DNA from: Porites lobata
Taxonomy: Eukaryota > Cnidaria > Anthozoa > Scleractinia > Poritidae
Length of the DNA: 64,000 nt
Direction: 5' to 3'
Assembly: GCA_942486035.1 (NCBI GenBank)
Contig: CALNXK010000097.1
Coordinates: forward strand, 60,001 to 124,000
Part shown: in pieces, positions 22,336 to 32,550 of the stretch
Layout of the letters: each line of letters opens with the position of its first letter
How positions within the stretch are numbered: the stretch's first letter is position 1
The notes under the pieces: generated by a model
Told to the model about the DNA's origin: nothing
What the model saw: only the letters and a program-made list of their open reading frames with translations
Database searches by the model: none
Translations under genes and position numbers: made by a program

Positions 22336-23535
22336 TTAATAGTCAACACCGTTACGTAGGAGGATCATCGGAGCTGACACGGTTCTTTTTAAAGTCGTTT
22401 CACTAGAATTGATAGGAGTAAGTTCTAACATTTTCGGAAAATTACACGATACTGATCTTTTCAGACGAACAAGGTTCTCTACTTTTTGTATCTGCTCATT
22501 ATCTCTCACGGCACCACGCACATCTTTTCGTCTGGTGAATCGCACTACGTACCCTGTATTATTTGCTTGAGGTTTTTTAATCTTCAAAATCTCGAGCAAG
22601 GCGTTTCTAAAACGGCAGTCTCTGTAGCAGTAAATGAGTGGATTAACCACAGAATTTGAAAGCACCAGTGCCTCCGCTACTCGCCATGATGACATTTTAT
22701 GAAGAATGGGGAAAACGTCAGCCAGAAAAGCGACAGAAACAACAGGAACGAAGGAAAGAATCAGTGCCGCTGTAACCAAAGCAGTTGTCTTAGCAACCCT
22801 GTTTTCCATTTTCATTGTCATTAACTGGCTGACCTGAGGAATTATTTTATTGAATTTGCGTTTGCGAACTTCACGGTATATCATGAGGTAAAAATATACG
22901 ATGAGTGCTAGAATACAAAGTATTGAAACAGCTGGAATGGTCAACATAATCTGTTGGACAATATTATTCTCATCCCCACCGACCTCTATAACAATGAGGT
23001 TTGGGCTCCATACGAACACTGTTGCTAAAATCCACGCTATCGTTGCAAGTTTTTTCAGGCGGCCTTTAGTAACTATAACTCTGTATTCCCTCCATTTTTG
23101 AATGGCCACGTACCTCTCCCATGCAACCAGTGCCAGGTGGAAAAGGGAACAAAATGTCAGAGTGAATGTGGACAAGGAAGTTACCTCATCTAACGTGCAA
23201 ATATTTTGTTCAGTCAGTATTTGATAGACAAGAAAGAATCCTTCTGAAGCAGACAACGGCACACATATACCACCGGTTACAAGGTCCGTAACGGCCAGAT
23301 TTAACAACAGAATATTGGAAAGTTTCTGCAATTCTTTCCTTTTCTTTACTGCTATGATTACTGACACGTTTAAAAGAACTGCAGCAGGTGAGATTATAGA
23401 AGCGAGAGAGGCCACAACCCAAGGCGAAATGGTTTCACTCACCTCCCACACTAACTGTGGACCACGTGGACAATAAAACGTTGACCTGTTTGTATTTGAG
23501 AAGACGGTGGCTGTTTCGGTCTCTCTGTGGTCCAT
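22336..23535 (-). CDS. Class A (rhodopsin-like) GPCR, intronless orphan
   Basis: A single-exon 399-residue seven-helix receptor. Family landmarks are Asn56 in TM1 (LLNVSVI), LAVTD with Asp84 in TM2, W-E-R-Y with Arg141 at the end of TM3, Trp168 in TM4 and NPLIY (298-302) in TM7, followed by a basic helix 8 (RDCRFRNALLEI). The N-terminus has Asn glycosylation sites (NRS) and no signal peptide, usual for class A. TM6 has SFVP where many class A receptors carry CWxP. The C-tail is Ser/Thr- and basic-rich. The ligand cannot be assigned; the protein fits the large lineage-expanded amine/peptide/melatonin-like receptor set of cnidarians. It would signal at the plasma membrane through G proteins. 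It has no close neighbour. Confidence 0.93.
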   Translation of the reverse strand: MDHRETETATVFSNTNRSTFYCPRGPQLVWEVSETISPWVVASLASIISPAAVLLNVSVIIAVKKRKELQKLSNILLLNLAVTDLVTGGICVPLSASEGFFLVYQILTEQNICTLDEVTSLSTFTLTFCSLFHLALVAWERYVAIQKWREYRVIVTKGRLKKLATIAWILATVFVWSPNLIVIEVGGDENNIVQQIMLTIPAVSILCILALIVYFYLMIYREVRKRKFNKIIPQVSQLMTMKMENRVAKTTALVTAALILSFVPVVSVAFLADVFPILHKMSSWRVAEALVLSNSVVNPLIYCYRDCRFRNALLEILKIKKPQANNTGYVVRFTRRKDVRGAVRDNEQIQKVENLVRLKRSVSCNFPKMLELTPINSSETTLKRTVSAPMILLRNGVDY

Positions 23536-26324
23536 GATGAAACGCCCTCTGGAGGTAACTCTCTGTTTTCTTTACGCTGTCGAACGACCGGCTTCACAGC
23601 TACGAAGCACGCACACCTTCCTCAGGCTTCTAGTGATTTTAAAAGGGTGAAATTCTAATATAAAATTTTCCCATCATTATCAATGAATAGGCACTGAATG
23701 TGAATTTGTAATGATCAATAACGAACCGGAGAGAAGACAAGAAGAACCAATTAAAACAGGATGCGCGAAGGTACCCAGAGGATGCTGTTCAAATTGACGT
23801 GGGCTTTCGTATCGCTGAAATTTCCGATTAAATGAAGCCGGGATAATGAACTATACGTGTAATTGTCTGTTAACTTGTTTGTTTGAATATTAACTCTATT
23901 TTGTCCAACATAAGAAATTACAGGTAATTGTCAGTCAAGTTCGTTTGCTTCTGAGTTTTTTTTAAATTTGACTCATGCTGCAATGACAGTGAATGTGAGT
24001 GTTATTACTCATATAATACGTCATTGTTGCTCAAAAGGAATTAGTAGGAAATTATAGACAAGAGTACAATCAGATTCACATGCTTCCCTAACTTCACACT
24101 TTCTAAGGACGTTTCACAGAAGAGTGGTGTTTTCTTTAAGTGTATATGACACGAAATTTATCAAAAGTGATTTTGTCTCCAAAAAGATTTCTCGAATTTT
24201 GGCCGTCCAAAATTACTTTTTAACTGGGTTGCCTCAAGGCACGCCCAGTTCGTAATTCTGGTTGATTCGGTTGTCTCCGCTAAATACGGGCACTGTTAAT
24301 TATTAACCCAGTTTAACCCAGAAGGCGTTGCGAGTTTCGACGAAGCATTTTTGCCATTTCAGCCATGTAAATTTTGCAGCTTCAATTTAAAGTTTGCCTT
24401 TTCATTTCTATATTTCCTTGTGTTTTATTGACGCAACACACGCCTTTTTAGAGGTCTAAATTTCGGATAAGGGTATAGAAGACTCGGACGAGGGACATTT
24501 CGCACACAAATTCATCTCATAGCCTGCGAAGCTGGCGGTTTGTTTGCTGTTGTTCGGCTTGGCGAGAGGGCAAATGAGCGGTGAAGAGAAAAAGGAACTA
24601 GAGGAAAGTACTTATTAGTGCAACGTTTGGTGACTTTGCATGCCGTCTCACCCCTCCCCACCCTAGAAAAGGTTAAGATCTAAACGCTCTGAAACGCGGC
24701 CATTTTTTGCATTTTTTTATGAGGAATTTTTTCAGAAAAACAATCGATCTCGTTCAACTGGGAATTATTTTCCCAAGTAAACTTTTTTTTTTCAATTTTG
24801 GGTTAAAATCTAGACGTAGAAACTGCTTCATCTTGCCTGGCTAGCTGCCCAATCGAATTTTTTGGCCATTGTTCGAGCCTGTAGGCCTTTCGCTCCAGTA
24901 GTTTTTTTTTAAATATTCTAAAATGAGTCACAGAAAGTCATTATTACTTGTATGTGCACCTCTGCAGGTAAATTGTCTCTTTATTTTGATCAGTGGATTA
25001 TTTTTACTTAGACTATTGCAATTTGTTCTTAAAATACCCTCATTGTCAAATATAATATTGCATTGTATGCGTAATATTCCAGCCAATACTTGCTGAAAGT
25101 TGTATAAAAGCATTACTAGACAAAGGAATTAAACTACCATCCAGATTCAATTCTTTAGCGTTCTCAAGTGGCCTCGAAATTTACAGCTGAATTTATCTAC
25201 ATCTGAAAAATGTCAAAGTGTTTTCGTGTAGCTAATAGGGCTCGATACTGTATTAAACCTTTGACCACTATCACTCTGAACATGTCATAATAGGGTTACC
25301 TAAACTCGAATTAGATGAGAGTTTCGTCATTCTTTGGTACGTACCTTGGTCACTAATATATCAATTGGTCAAAAGAATGGTTAATTTGACCTTAATTTAT
25401 TTCACAAAATTTTACAAAATAATTTCTTCAGAACCTGGTCATGATGATAGATTTCACTGCGATAGATCAGAACCTTAATCTAGTGGTGATAGGTCGAAAC
25501 TCTTATCATAGAAAAATCTCTATTTTTAAAGCTACGAAAATTCATACAATTCTTTCCCATTGGCGAATTTAGGAAGAGGGTCAGGGGGTGTGTACCCCGA
25601 TTCCTTCGTAAATACACCCATAGGAAGAAACATCGTCCCCAGTGAATACCCAAAACTTGTCTACGACTTGCTGGGTATGAAAAAGGCTAGTATGTACTTA
25701 AGCTTACAGGAAAGTTATGTGTGACGCCAAGTTAGGAGAGAGGTAAGTAAAAAATAATTAATAAATGCTTCTCCTCTCTTCTTGAGGAGATTTTCAGGGA
25801 TAATGAAACAAATACTTTACATTAAACATAGCGGGGTTAAGAAATTCGACTGCCAGGAGGTAAACTAGTTGGTTATACAACTGTTATAAAGTGAGACAAA
25901 GAATTTGCGCTCGAGACTACAAAGAACAAATCCAGCTAGCGGTCAGGAGGGGACTTGAACTCTTTGCCACCAAAGTGCAAGTCCAGCGCTCTTGTGGCCA
26001 CTCGACTACGCTACCTCTCTTTGAAATAATTTCAAAAATGCTCAGGAGTTTGGTACCACATAGTTGCTTCTTTAGGATTTGATGGAGCCGAAACCAAAGA
26101 TGGAATTTCGCGCATTTTAGGAGTCCTAATGATAATAATGCGACAGTTAAATATTAGAGGAGCAAAAATAGTTTAAAGTCACAGTCCTCTATCAGTTATA
26201 TTAAGAACCCGTTAATTACAAGGCTGATACCCGACTCTGCCCCTTAGTGTTCGAATTCAGGGTGTTCGACTGTTCTGGTGATTGAAATACAAAAAATACG
26301 AAAAAATTAAGTTTAACCGAGAAC
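23536..26324. other. Intergenic
   Basis: No gene is supported. The GPCR promoter presumably lies just above 23535 but no clear TATA element was recognised. The only recognisable structured item is the tRNA-like SINE at 25935-26014. Confidence 0.6.
25935..26014 (-). repeat. tRNA(Leu/Ser)-derived SINE-like sequence
   Basis: On the minus strand GGTAGCGTAGTCGAGTGGCC (A box) is followed by GCGCTGGACTTGCA and then GAGTTCAAGTCCCC (B box), as in type II tRNAs. The stems are imperfect, so a tRNA-derived repeat is more likely than a working tRNA. Confidence 0.6.
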
Positions 26325-27707
26325 TCAACCGTTTTTTTTGCTCACGGACCGAGCCTTTTTCTTTCGTTCCTTTAGAGATGGACTCTCAACTGAGTCGTAC
26401 AAAGTCAGCCTTTTGGAAGCAGAAATTAACTGAGATACGAAAGAATCCGGAGAAGAATTCCGCACCATGTCACGAACAAATTTTGCAACATTGAGATTGT
26501 TCTCCCTGTTTGTGGGATTAAGATTAGTGTTACTTTGGCGTTCTTGTGTATTAGTGTCTGAAGTCTTCTGCGTCAAGCAGCTGGCCATTGTTGAAGGACG
26601 TGGACTGACCATAGCAATCGACTCAAAAACGTCATCACACTCATTCTCAATGGAACAAGTCTCATTATGTGGCGCTAATTCGGATCCACCACTCTCTGTT
26701 TTCAAAAACCGTACTCGTCTTTTTTGTGGATGGACATTTTTGTTTTTCACAACGCCACTCGGGTCTCTTACTGGATTATCCTCTGGCAGTGCATGCGCAG
26801 TCCAAGGGAAAGCAGGCACCATCTTCGCTGGGGCTGACTGTGGTTGACTTTTAAGTGGGGGTAGCTTTGGGTATGTGCGTCTTGGCACAGGCGACGAGTT
26901 GGTGACACATAAATTTCTTTTTCCATGGCGCATAGGGGGAAGAGTAGACTTACTAGTTTCACGTAATGAAGCTTCTTTGTAGTTCACTGCTTTCATTTCT
27001 TTTCCACTGCTTCCCTGCAAGTTTGGCATCTTTAGTGACGCTGTTTCTCTCTGGCTACTAACCGGTGATCGCAAAAAGTCTCTTTTCCACTTTTTCGACA
27101 AAGAAACTCCTCTTGTCACCTCATCCTGTTGATCTTTAACTGACTTCCTGCATACGCTGGACATCTTTGTAGCTCCTGACCGTCGAGTTTGTGTCAAAGG
27201 AAATGGATCCTCTAAGTCTTCTCTGCCTTTCCTTTCTCTTCCTTCCAGTGACCTCTGAACAGCTTTTGGAATGACTGAATTTCTTTTATGAACGGTTCCT
27301 TCTCGAACAGTAGGCCACTGGAACGTACATGGCGGCTGTACCGGGGCTGACATTGATTGTTGGGGCGACGGGGAAACAATGGCCGATGAACTATTAGAAG
27401 GTAACGGGGCCGAGTTTGTAAAAGACACAAGCTTTCTGCCTCGGCGTGGATGAACAACAGTCATCTTTTCACCTGCCGTAACAGTGCGTGGTGGTTTGCT
27501 TTTCACTGGAGGTAATGGGGAATACCTCACCACGGCTTCGGTGGTTACTGATGTCTGTGTCGCCTTCGTCTGTTGTTTCACACATTGGAAGTGGGCAGCA
27601 CTCTCACTCCCTCCTTCAACAGTGTTCGGGATTTGCTGATTGTTCTGCCGTTCCATCTCAACGATTAAGGTGGTAAAGATTGTCAGAATATCGTTTAAGA
27701 AACCCAT
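26325..27707 (-). CDS. Disordered basic protein, unknown family (paralogue A)
   Basis: An intact single-exon frame of 460 residues. I do not recognise the family. The sequence is rich in Ser, Pro, Lys and Arg throughout, with no membrane segment after residue 20 and no obvious fold, so it is probably disordered. Conserved with the + strand frame at 31213-32550 are RRVRFLKTESGGSEL (RVRF at 331-334), a NLNPTNRENN stretch (about 395-404), and SPDSFVSQLISASKRLTLYD then SVESPSL (419-445). RVRF fits the RVxF docking consensus for protein phosphatase 1, so a PP1 regulator is a hypothesis only. The start is uncertain: Met18 (MERQNNQQ) is an alternative, since the first 17 residues are hydrophobic and atypical of the rest. 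Confidence 0.72.
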   Translation of the reverse strand: MGFLNDILTIFTTLIVEMERQNNQQIPNTVEGGSESAAHFQCVKQQTKATQTSVTTEAVVRYSPLPPVKSKPPRTVTAGEKMTVVHPRRGRKLVSFTNSAPLPSNSSSAIVSPSPQQSMSAPVQPPCTFQWPTVREGTVHKRNSVIPKAVQRSLEGRERKGREDLEDPFPLTQTRRSGATKMSSVCRKSVKDQQDEVTRGVSLSKKWKRDFLRSPVSSQRETASLKMPNLQGSSGKEMKAVNYKEASLRETSKSTLPPMRHGKRNLCVTNSSPVPRRTYPKLPPLKSQPQSAPAKMVPAFPWTAHALPEDNPVRDPSGVVKNKNVHPQKRRVRFLKTESGGSELAPHNETCSIENECDDVFESIAMVSPRPSTMASCLTQKTSDTNTQERQSNTNLNPTNRENNLNVAKFVRDMVRNSSPDSFVSQLISASKRLTLYDSVESPSLKERKKKARSVSKKNG

Positions 27708-27734
27708 ATGAGATCTTCAATAGATATTATACAT

Positions 27735-28345
27735 TTCTAACCAATCAAAATTTAAACCTCGACAGGTAAAAGACACAGCGTTAACCAATGATAGGCACGT
27801 TTTGAGGAACGTGCTCAGTTGCAAAACCATAAAGAGAAAACAAAAGAACCGTCAACCAATCATGTCACAGCCTCGTTACAGGCGTGTCTAACCACCGGAA
27901 TGTAACGTTTTTTAAGCTGACCTTGACGGCGGAACATATCAAAGCCACGCCCTGGATTGAAAATGCGAATCGTCCAGGTAGAAAAGTTTCGTAATAAAAA
28001 TTGCGCAATATCCAGCTATCTGACGCAATAAAACCACGAAAATTGGCAAAGGTATTTCACAATCTCCTTTTAACCTGAAATTGATGAATGCAAGTATCAA
28101 TAAAAAACGTCATTTCAAATCGACAAATTTAAAACAAAAGGCGTACCGTTAACCAATCATGTTAAGCCCAGTAAAGGGCGTGTCCAGTCGGCTTTTTGCA
28201 AAAGTGACACGAAACCCAACAAGGCGCAAAAGAGGCCGTCAACCAATGATATCAGAGCCTCTTTCCAGGCGTTTCCAGCCGGTGGAATCTAAGAGGATTT
28301 CGCAAGCTTGTTGGCGGAACAGATGAAAGCCACGCCCTAGATTAA
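27735..28345 (-). promoter_or_regulatory. CCAAT-box array upstream of paralogue A
   Basis: Five AACCAAT(C/G)A words occur near 27738, 27783, 27854, 28151 and 28240. At the last three they are followed by a GGCGTGT-type word, and two blocks (27850-27965 and 28230-28345) are degenerate copies of each other that end AAAGCCACGCCCT. CCAAT boxes bind NF-Y and CACGCCC/GGGCGTG bind Sp/KLF factors, so this reads as a duplicated proximal promoter. Function is inferred. Confidence 0.55.
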
Positions 28346-28493
28346 CAGTTGTACCACGTGATACTTCACAATTGTTTCCTTGCGAATCATTTTAGTTTGA
28401 GCAACAAAAATCGCGCAGTTTCCATCTAACTTGAACCTAACTTAACATGCTTGAGTTTTCATGATCCTCTGTTTATTAAGATTATTAAATATA

Positions 28494-29210
28494 AATCGAA
28501 AAGCAGTTGTACACGTTTGCAAACTTTGAATTCTTTAGTGACAAAAAAGCGTTTCCGACTTTGGACTTCCATCCTAAAAGGCAGAGACAACAACATATTT
28601 CGCGAACTGTGCATCAATTTCTACCTTACGCAATAATTGGTTATTTCAACCCAAAGTGTCAATAATTTCGCGCATACCGAACAACAGCAATTTTACATTA
28701 ATGGGTTGTGAAACATATTACAAGAGATTGACGCAACTCCAAGTAAATTAACTTATACGCGTTAATTAACCACATTAATTTCAAAGTGCTTTATCAGCGA
28801 CCAAATTAACAGAGTGGCAAAAGGGTGACGCAACTTACTGTAGAATGACTGACTCGACTTAATTAAGCGAATTATCTTCAAAGTGATCTATTAGCCACCA
28901 GAGTATAGAGTAAATAAATGGTGACACAATTCAATAAAATTAACTTATTCCACTTAATTCATGTACAATAATCATTGATAATTCTGTTATACTGCGAAAC
29001 AATTATTTATCAACACTAAAACTCTAGTACGAGTCTCTGATGAAAGACAATGAAACAAAAATCGAAAAGCAGTTGTATGTTACGAACCTTGAATGCTTTA
29101 ATGACAAAAAAGCGTTAACGCATTTTGAATATCATCCAACAAGGCAGAAACAACAACAAATTTCGCAAGATGTGCATCAAGTTCTACCTTTCTCTGTGAT
29201 TTAACGCATT
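28494..29210. repeat. Duplicated ~140-bp block
   Basis: The segments 28494-28640 and 29063-29210 are direct repeats. Both start AAATCGAAAAGCAGTTGTA and both contain GACAAAAAAGCGTT and AGGCAGA-ACAACAACA. An older stretch of the satellite (about 28785-28960) lies between them. Confidence 0.7.
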
Positions 29211-29344
29211 CGAAAGTACAGTAAATTTGCTTTGGTAGGCTTTGAAAGATAATATAAGCGTACAGGTTATAAAGTTAGGATTAATATATTTTCAAGGACC
29301 ATAGTAATGAAAAACAAGAGTAGTTCTTTTGAGTACCTCCTCAG

Positions 29345-30850
29345 CCTTATTTTCTAGCGATCAAAATGAAGAGTAAGTAGAGGCTAACGCAACTCACTGT
29401 AAATTAACTTACTTGCGCGAATTAACCAGTTTATTGTTAAAGTGAATTATACGCGTTTAAATGAAAAGTTAATAACTAACCACATTAACTTCAAAGTGAT
29501 TAATCAGCGAACAAGGTACAGAGTATAAAATACAGGATAACGCAACTCAGTATCGACTTAAAAATTCGACTTAATTAACCAAATTATGTTCAAAGTGATT
29601 CATTGGCGACCAAAGTATAGCGAATGTTAAGGGTGATGCAACTCCCTGTACATTGACATATTCGACCTAATTAACCAAATCATCCTCAGAGGGATTCATT
29701 GGCGACCAAAGGATGGAAAAAATAAGAGTGATGAAACTTAACTCACTGTAGATTGATATATTCGACCTAATTAACCAAATCATCCTCAAAGGGATTCATT
29801 GGCGACCAAAGTATGGAGGAAATAAAGGGTGACGCAACTCACTGTAGATTGATATATTCCACCTAATTAACCAAATTATCTACAAAGGGATTCATTGGCG
29901 ACCAAAGTAGGGAGAAAATAAAGGGGTGACGCAACTCATTGTAAATTGATATTTTCCACCTAATTAACCAAATTGTCTTCAAAGTGATTCATTGGCGACC
30001 AAAGTAGGGAGAAAATAAAGGGGTGACGCAACTCATTGTAAATTGATATATTCCACCTAATTAACCAAATTGTCTTCAAAGGGATTCATTGGCGACCAAA
30101 GTGTGGAAAAAATAAGAGTGACGCAACTCACTGTAGATTGATATATTCGAACTCATTAACCAAATTATCATCAAAAAGATTCATTGGCGAACAAAGTGTG
30201 GAAAAAATAAGAGTGACGCAACGCAACTCCCTGTAGATTGATATAATCGACCTAATTAACCAAATTATCCTCAACAGGATTCATTGGCGACCAAAGTATG
30301 GAAAAAATAAGAGTGACGCAACGTAACTCACTATAGATTGATATATTCGACCAAATTAACCATACCGTCTTCAAAGTGATTCATTGGCGACCAAAGTATG
30401 GAGAAAATAAAGGGTGACGCAACTCACGGTAGACTGACATATTCGATCTAATTAACCAAATTGTCTTCAAAGTGATTCATTGGCGACCAAAGTATGGAGA
30501 AAATAAAGGGTGACGTAACTCACTGTAGAGTGACATATTTGACCTAATTAACCAAATTATCTTCAAAGTGATTCATTGGCGACCAAAGCACAGACTAACT
30601 AAAGGCTGACGCAACTCTTTGTACAAGTGTAGATTAATATATTGGGATATAATCGACTTAATTTACCAAATCAACTTCAAAGTGAGAGTCAGCGACCAAA
30701 GGAGAGTAACTATAGGGTGACGATCTCCACTATCGACTCAATACATTCGGCTTAATTAACCTAATTAACCTTAATCAACCTTAATACCCTAGTCATCACT
30801 ATAAATAAACACAGTGACTAAAGGGTGACGCAACTCACTGTACATTAACT
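29345..30850. repeat. Tandem satellite, ~97-bp unit, ~15 copies
   Basis: The unit is marked by GATTCATTGGCGACCAAAG, then GGGTGACGCAACTCACTGTA, then a CTAATTAACCAAATT stretch. Spacings of 95-100 bp are seen between 29692 and 30570. Central copies are the most alike; those at both edges are degenerate, and a further degenerate block lies at 28785-28960. Units are AT-rich with no reading frame. It lies between the two divergent paralogues. Confidence 0.92.
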
Positions 30851-31212
30851 AGTGGGCAAAGTAAACTATGACTGAATCATGACGTCACTCACAGTAGACT
30901 AACGTACGTAAGGTGATTTAAACTGTACGTAGTGACGAAAATACGCATAAATTCAAGTGCATACTGAAGAAATTGCAAGGTTATTTTCTGCCGTGATATA
31001 TACTCGACTTAATTAACCAAGTTGTTTTTAAATAACCACATAAATAATTCAATTTGTTTAATTATGTCAAGGTTAACCCTTTGTCAGTTCTAAAAGCCAC
31101 TGCGATCAGTTAAGGCAGTAGGACATACCATAAATGTCACAGTCGGTGAGAGAGATTCGATTTTCAGGAAGCAAATAGGCACTCGGTACCCATTACGTCT
31201 GCCTCCTATCAA

Positions 31213-32550
31213 ATGAAAAAATTATCCAAATCGCAGCGTTCCTTCAAAGTTCAACCACTGAACGAAAAAAAATTCTTTAAGGAGTATATATCTGAGTCTG
31301 CAGTAGAGACAAGAGTCATGTGTTTTCAGCTGAAAAAGCTCTTCCTTTCCATGCTGGCCGGGGCGGGCGGAAGGTTGATTCCTCAACCCCATCCGTCAGA
31401 ACACCAGCAAAACATAACGACCAGAAGACATTTGCAGCACTAAGCAAGCGTAACGAGAGCACCAAGACCCAGAATCTATTCCACAGTTTGCCATCATTCA
31501 TCACGAAAATTCCTCACCAACAAAGTTGCGATGTAAAAAATGATAGAAGAAATAGAGGAACACTTTCAAAAGCAAATCTTCCTAATCACGGAGATCCAAA
31601 GATGCGAAGCACCGTGATAGGTAAGGAGAGAAATTTAAAAATACTTGACAGCCACGAAATGTTCCATTGTAAAGGGAGAATAAAAACAGGCATTCTTGAG
31701 ACGTCTAAAGTTCAAGAAAAAAGCCATAAAAGCGGCGACTCCCGAGACTTCTGAAATTCAAAAGCAAAGTTACCGGTGCTACTCGGAAACCACATCGAGT
31801 GCAGCAACAAAAAGCGTTCTAAGGGACAGGCCTCATGCTCCTACGCACAGGAAACGGGTGAGGTTTTTAACAGCAGAGGATGGTCCTGAGCTTCGTAATA
31901 ACAACCTCAATCCTAATCTGTCAGAAAACTACACGTGTGAAATGACAATAACCGGTAACACTAAGTCCATAAGTCCACCTAATAAACCTAAAACAAAAGC
32001 TAAGGAACAGAAAGGCGAACTGGATTTACCATCTGTTTTTGATGCTGCAAAGTATAGTGTGTCGAGGCGTTCCTGTCCGGGCACGTTCGTAGCAAACTGG
32101 CTGCGTTTCTCAAACGCAGAAACGGATGGTCTTAAGAAACACAATAACAGCGCCGATCCCAAACTCAGCGGAAATAAACTTAAAAACTTGTGTGATATGA
32201 CTTTAACTGCTGGCTCACAAACATCAAAGGTTGCCAGCCGACTTCATCACAAGGCCAGAAGCTCTCATCAGAAAGCTAAAATTGAAAATGAACCGTATAG
32301 CAGACGGGATTTATCTCCTGTTTCTAATATTACAAACGATGTTGTATCGAGGCGCTCCTGTCCGGACTCGTTTGTAGCGAAATTAATTGCTAATTCCAAG
32401 ACAGAAACTTTGTTTGACCCCACTGAAAGTCCAACACTACTAAAAATGACACGGAGAAGGCCCACGCGGTCGAAGAACGCCAGCAAGGGTTCAACAATTC
32501 AAAATTTGAAAATGGGTAGCATCTGTACACGTATTTTTCACAAATTCTAG
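31213..32550 (+). pseudogene. Frame-disrupted paralogue B of the disordered protein
   Basis: This is related to the minus-strand frame at 26325-27707. It keeps KRVRFLTAEDGPEL (RVRF at 31855-31866), NNNLNPNLSENY and SCPDSFVAKLIANSKTETLF with PTESPTL after it. The SRRSCPxxFVA block occurs twice, at about 32062 and 32347, showing an internal duplication of about 95 residues absent from paralogue A. The coding frame changes twice: once near 31320-31380 and once between 31696 and 31754. No obvious splice sites explain this, so I call it a pseudogene. A gene with unrecognised short introns, or assembly indels, remain possible. The last frame, 31696-32550, is open for 284 codons to a stop. Function is unknown. 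Confidence 0.55.

Noticed and set aside
25935..26014. Functional tRNA gene
   Set aside because: Acceptor and anticodon stems do not pair well. The same applies to the tRNA-like stretches at 34255, 38925, 41903 and 44402.
29345..30850. Possible CRISPR array
   Set aside because: The whole ~97-bp unit is repeated; there are no unique spacers between short repeats, and the genome is eukaryotic.
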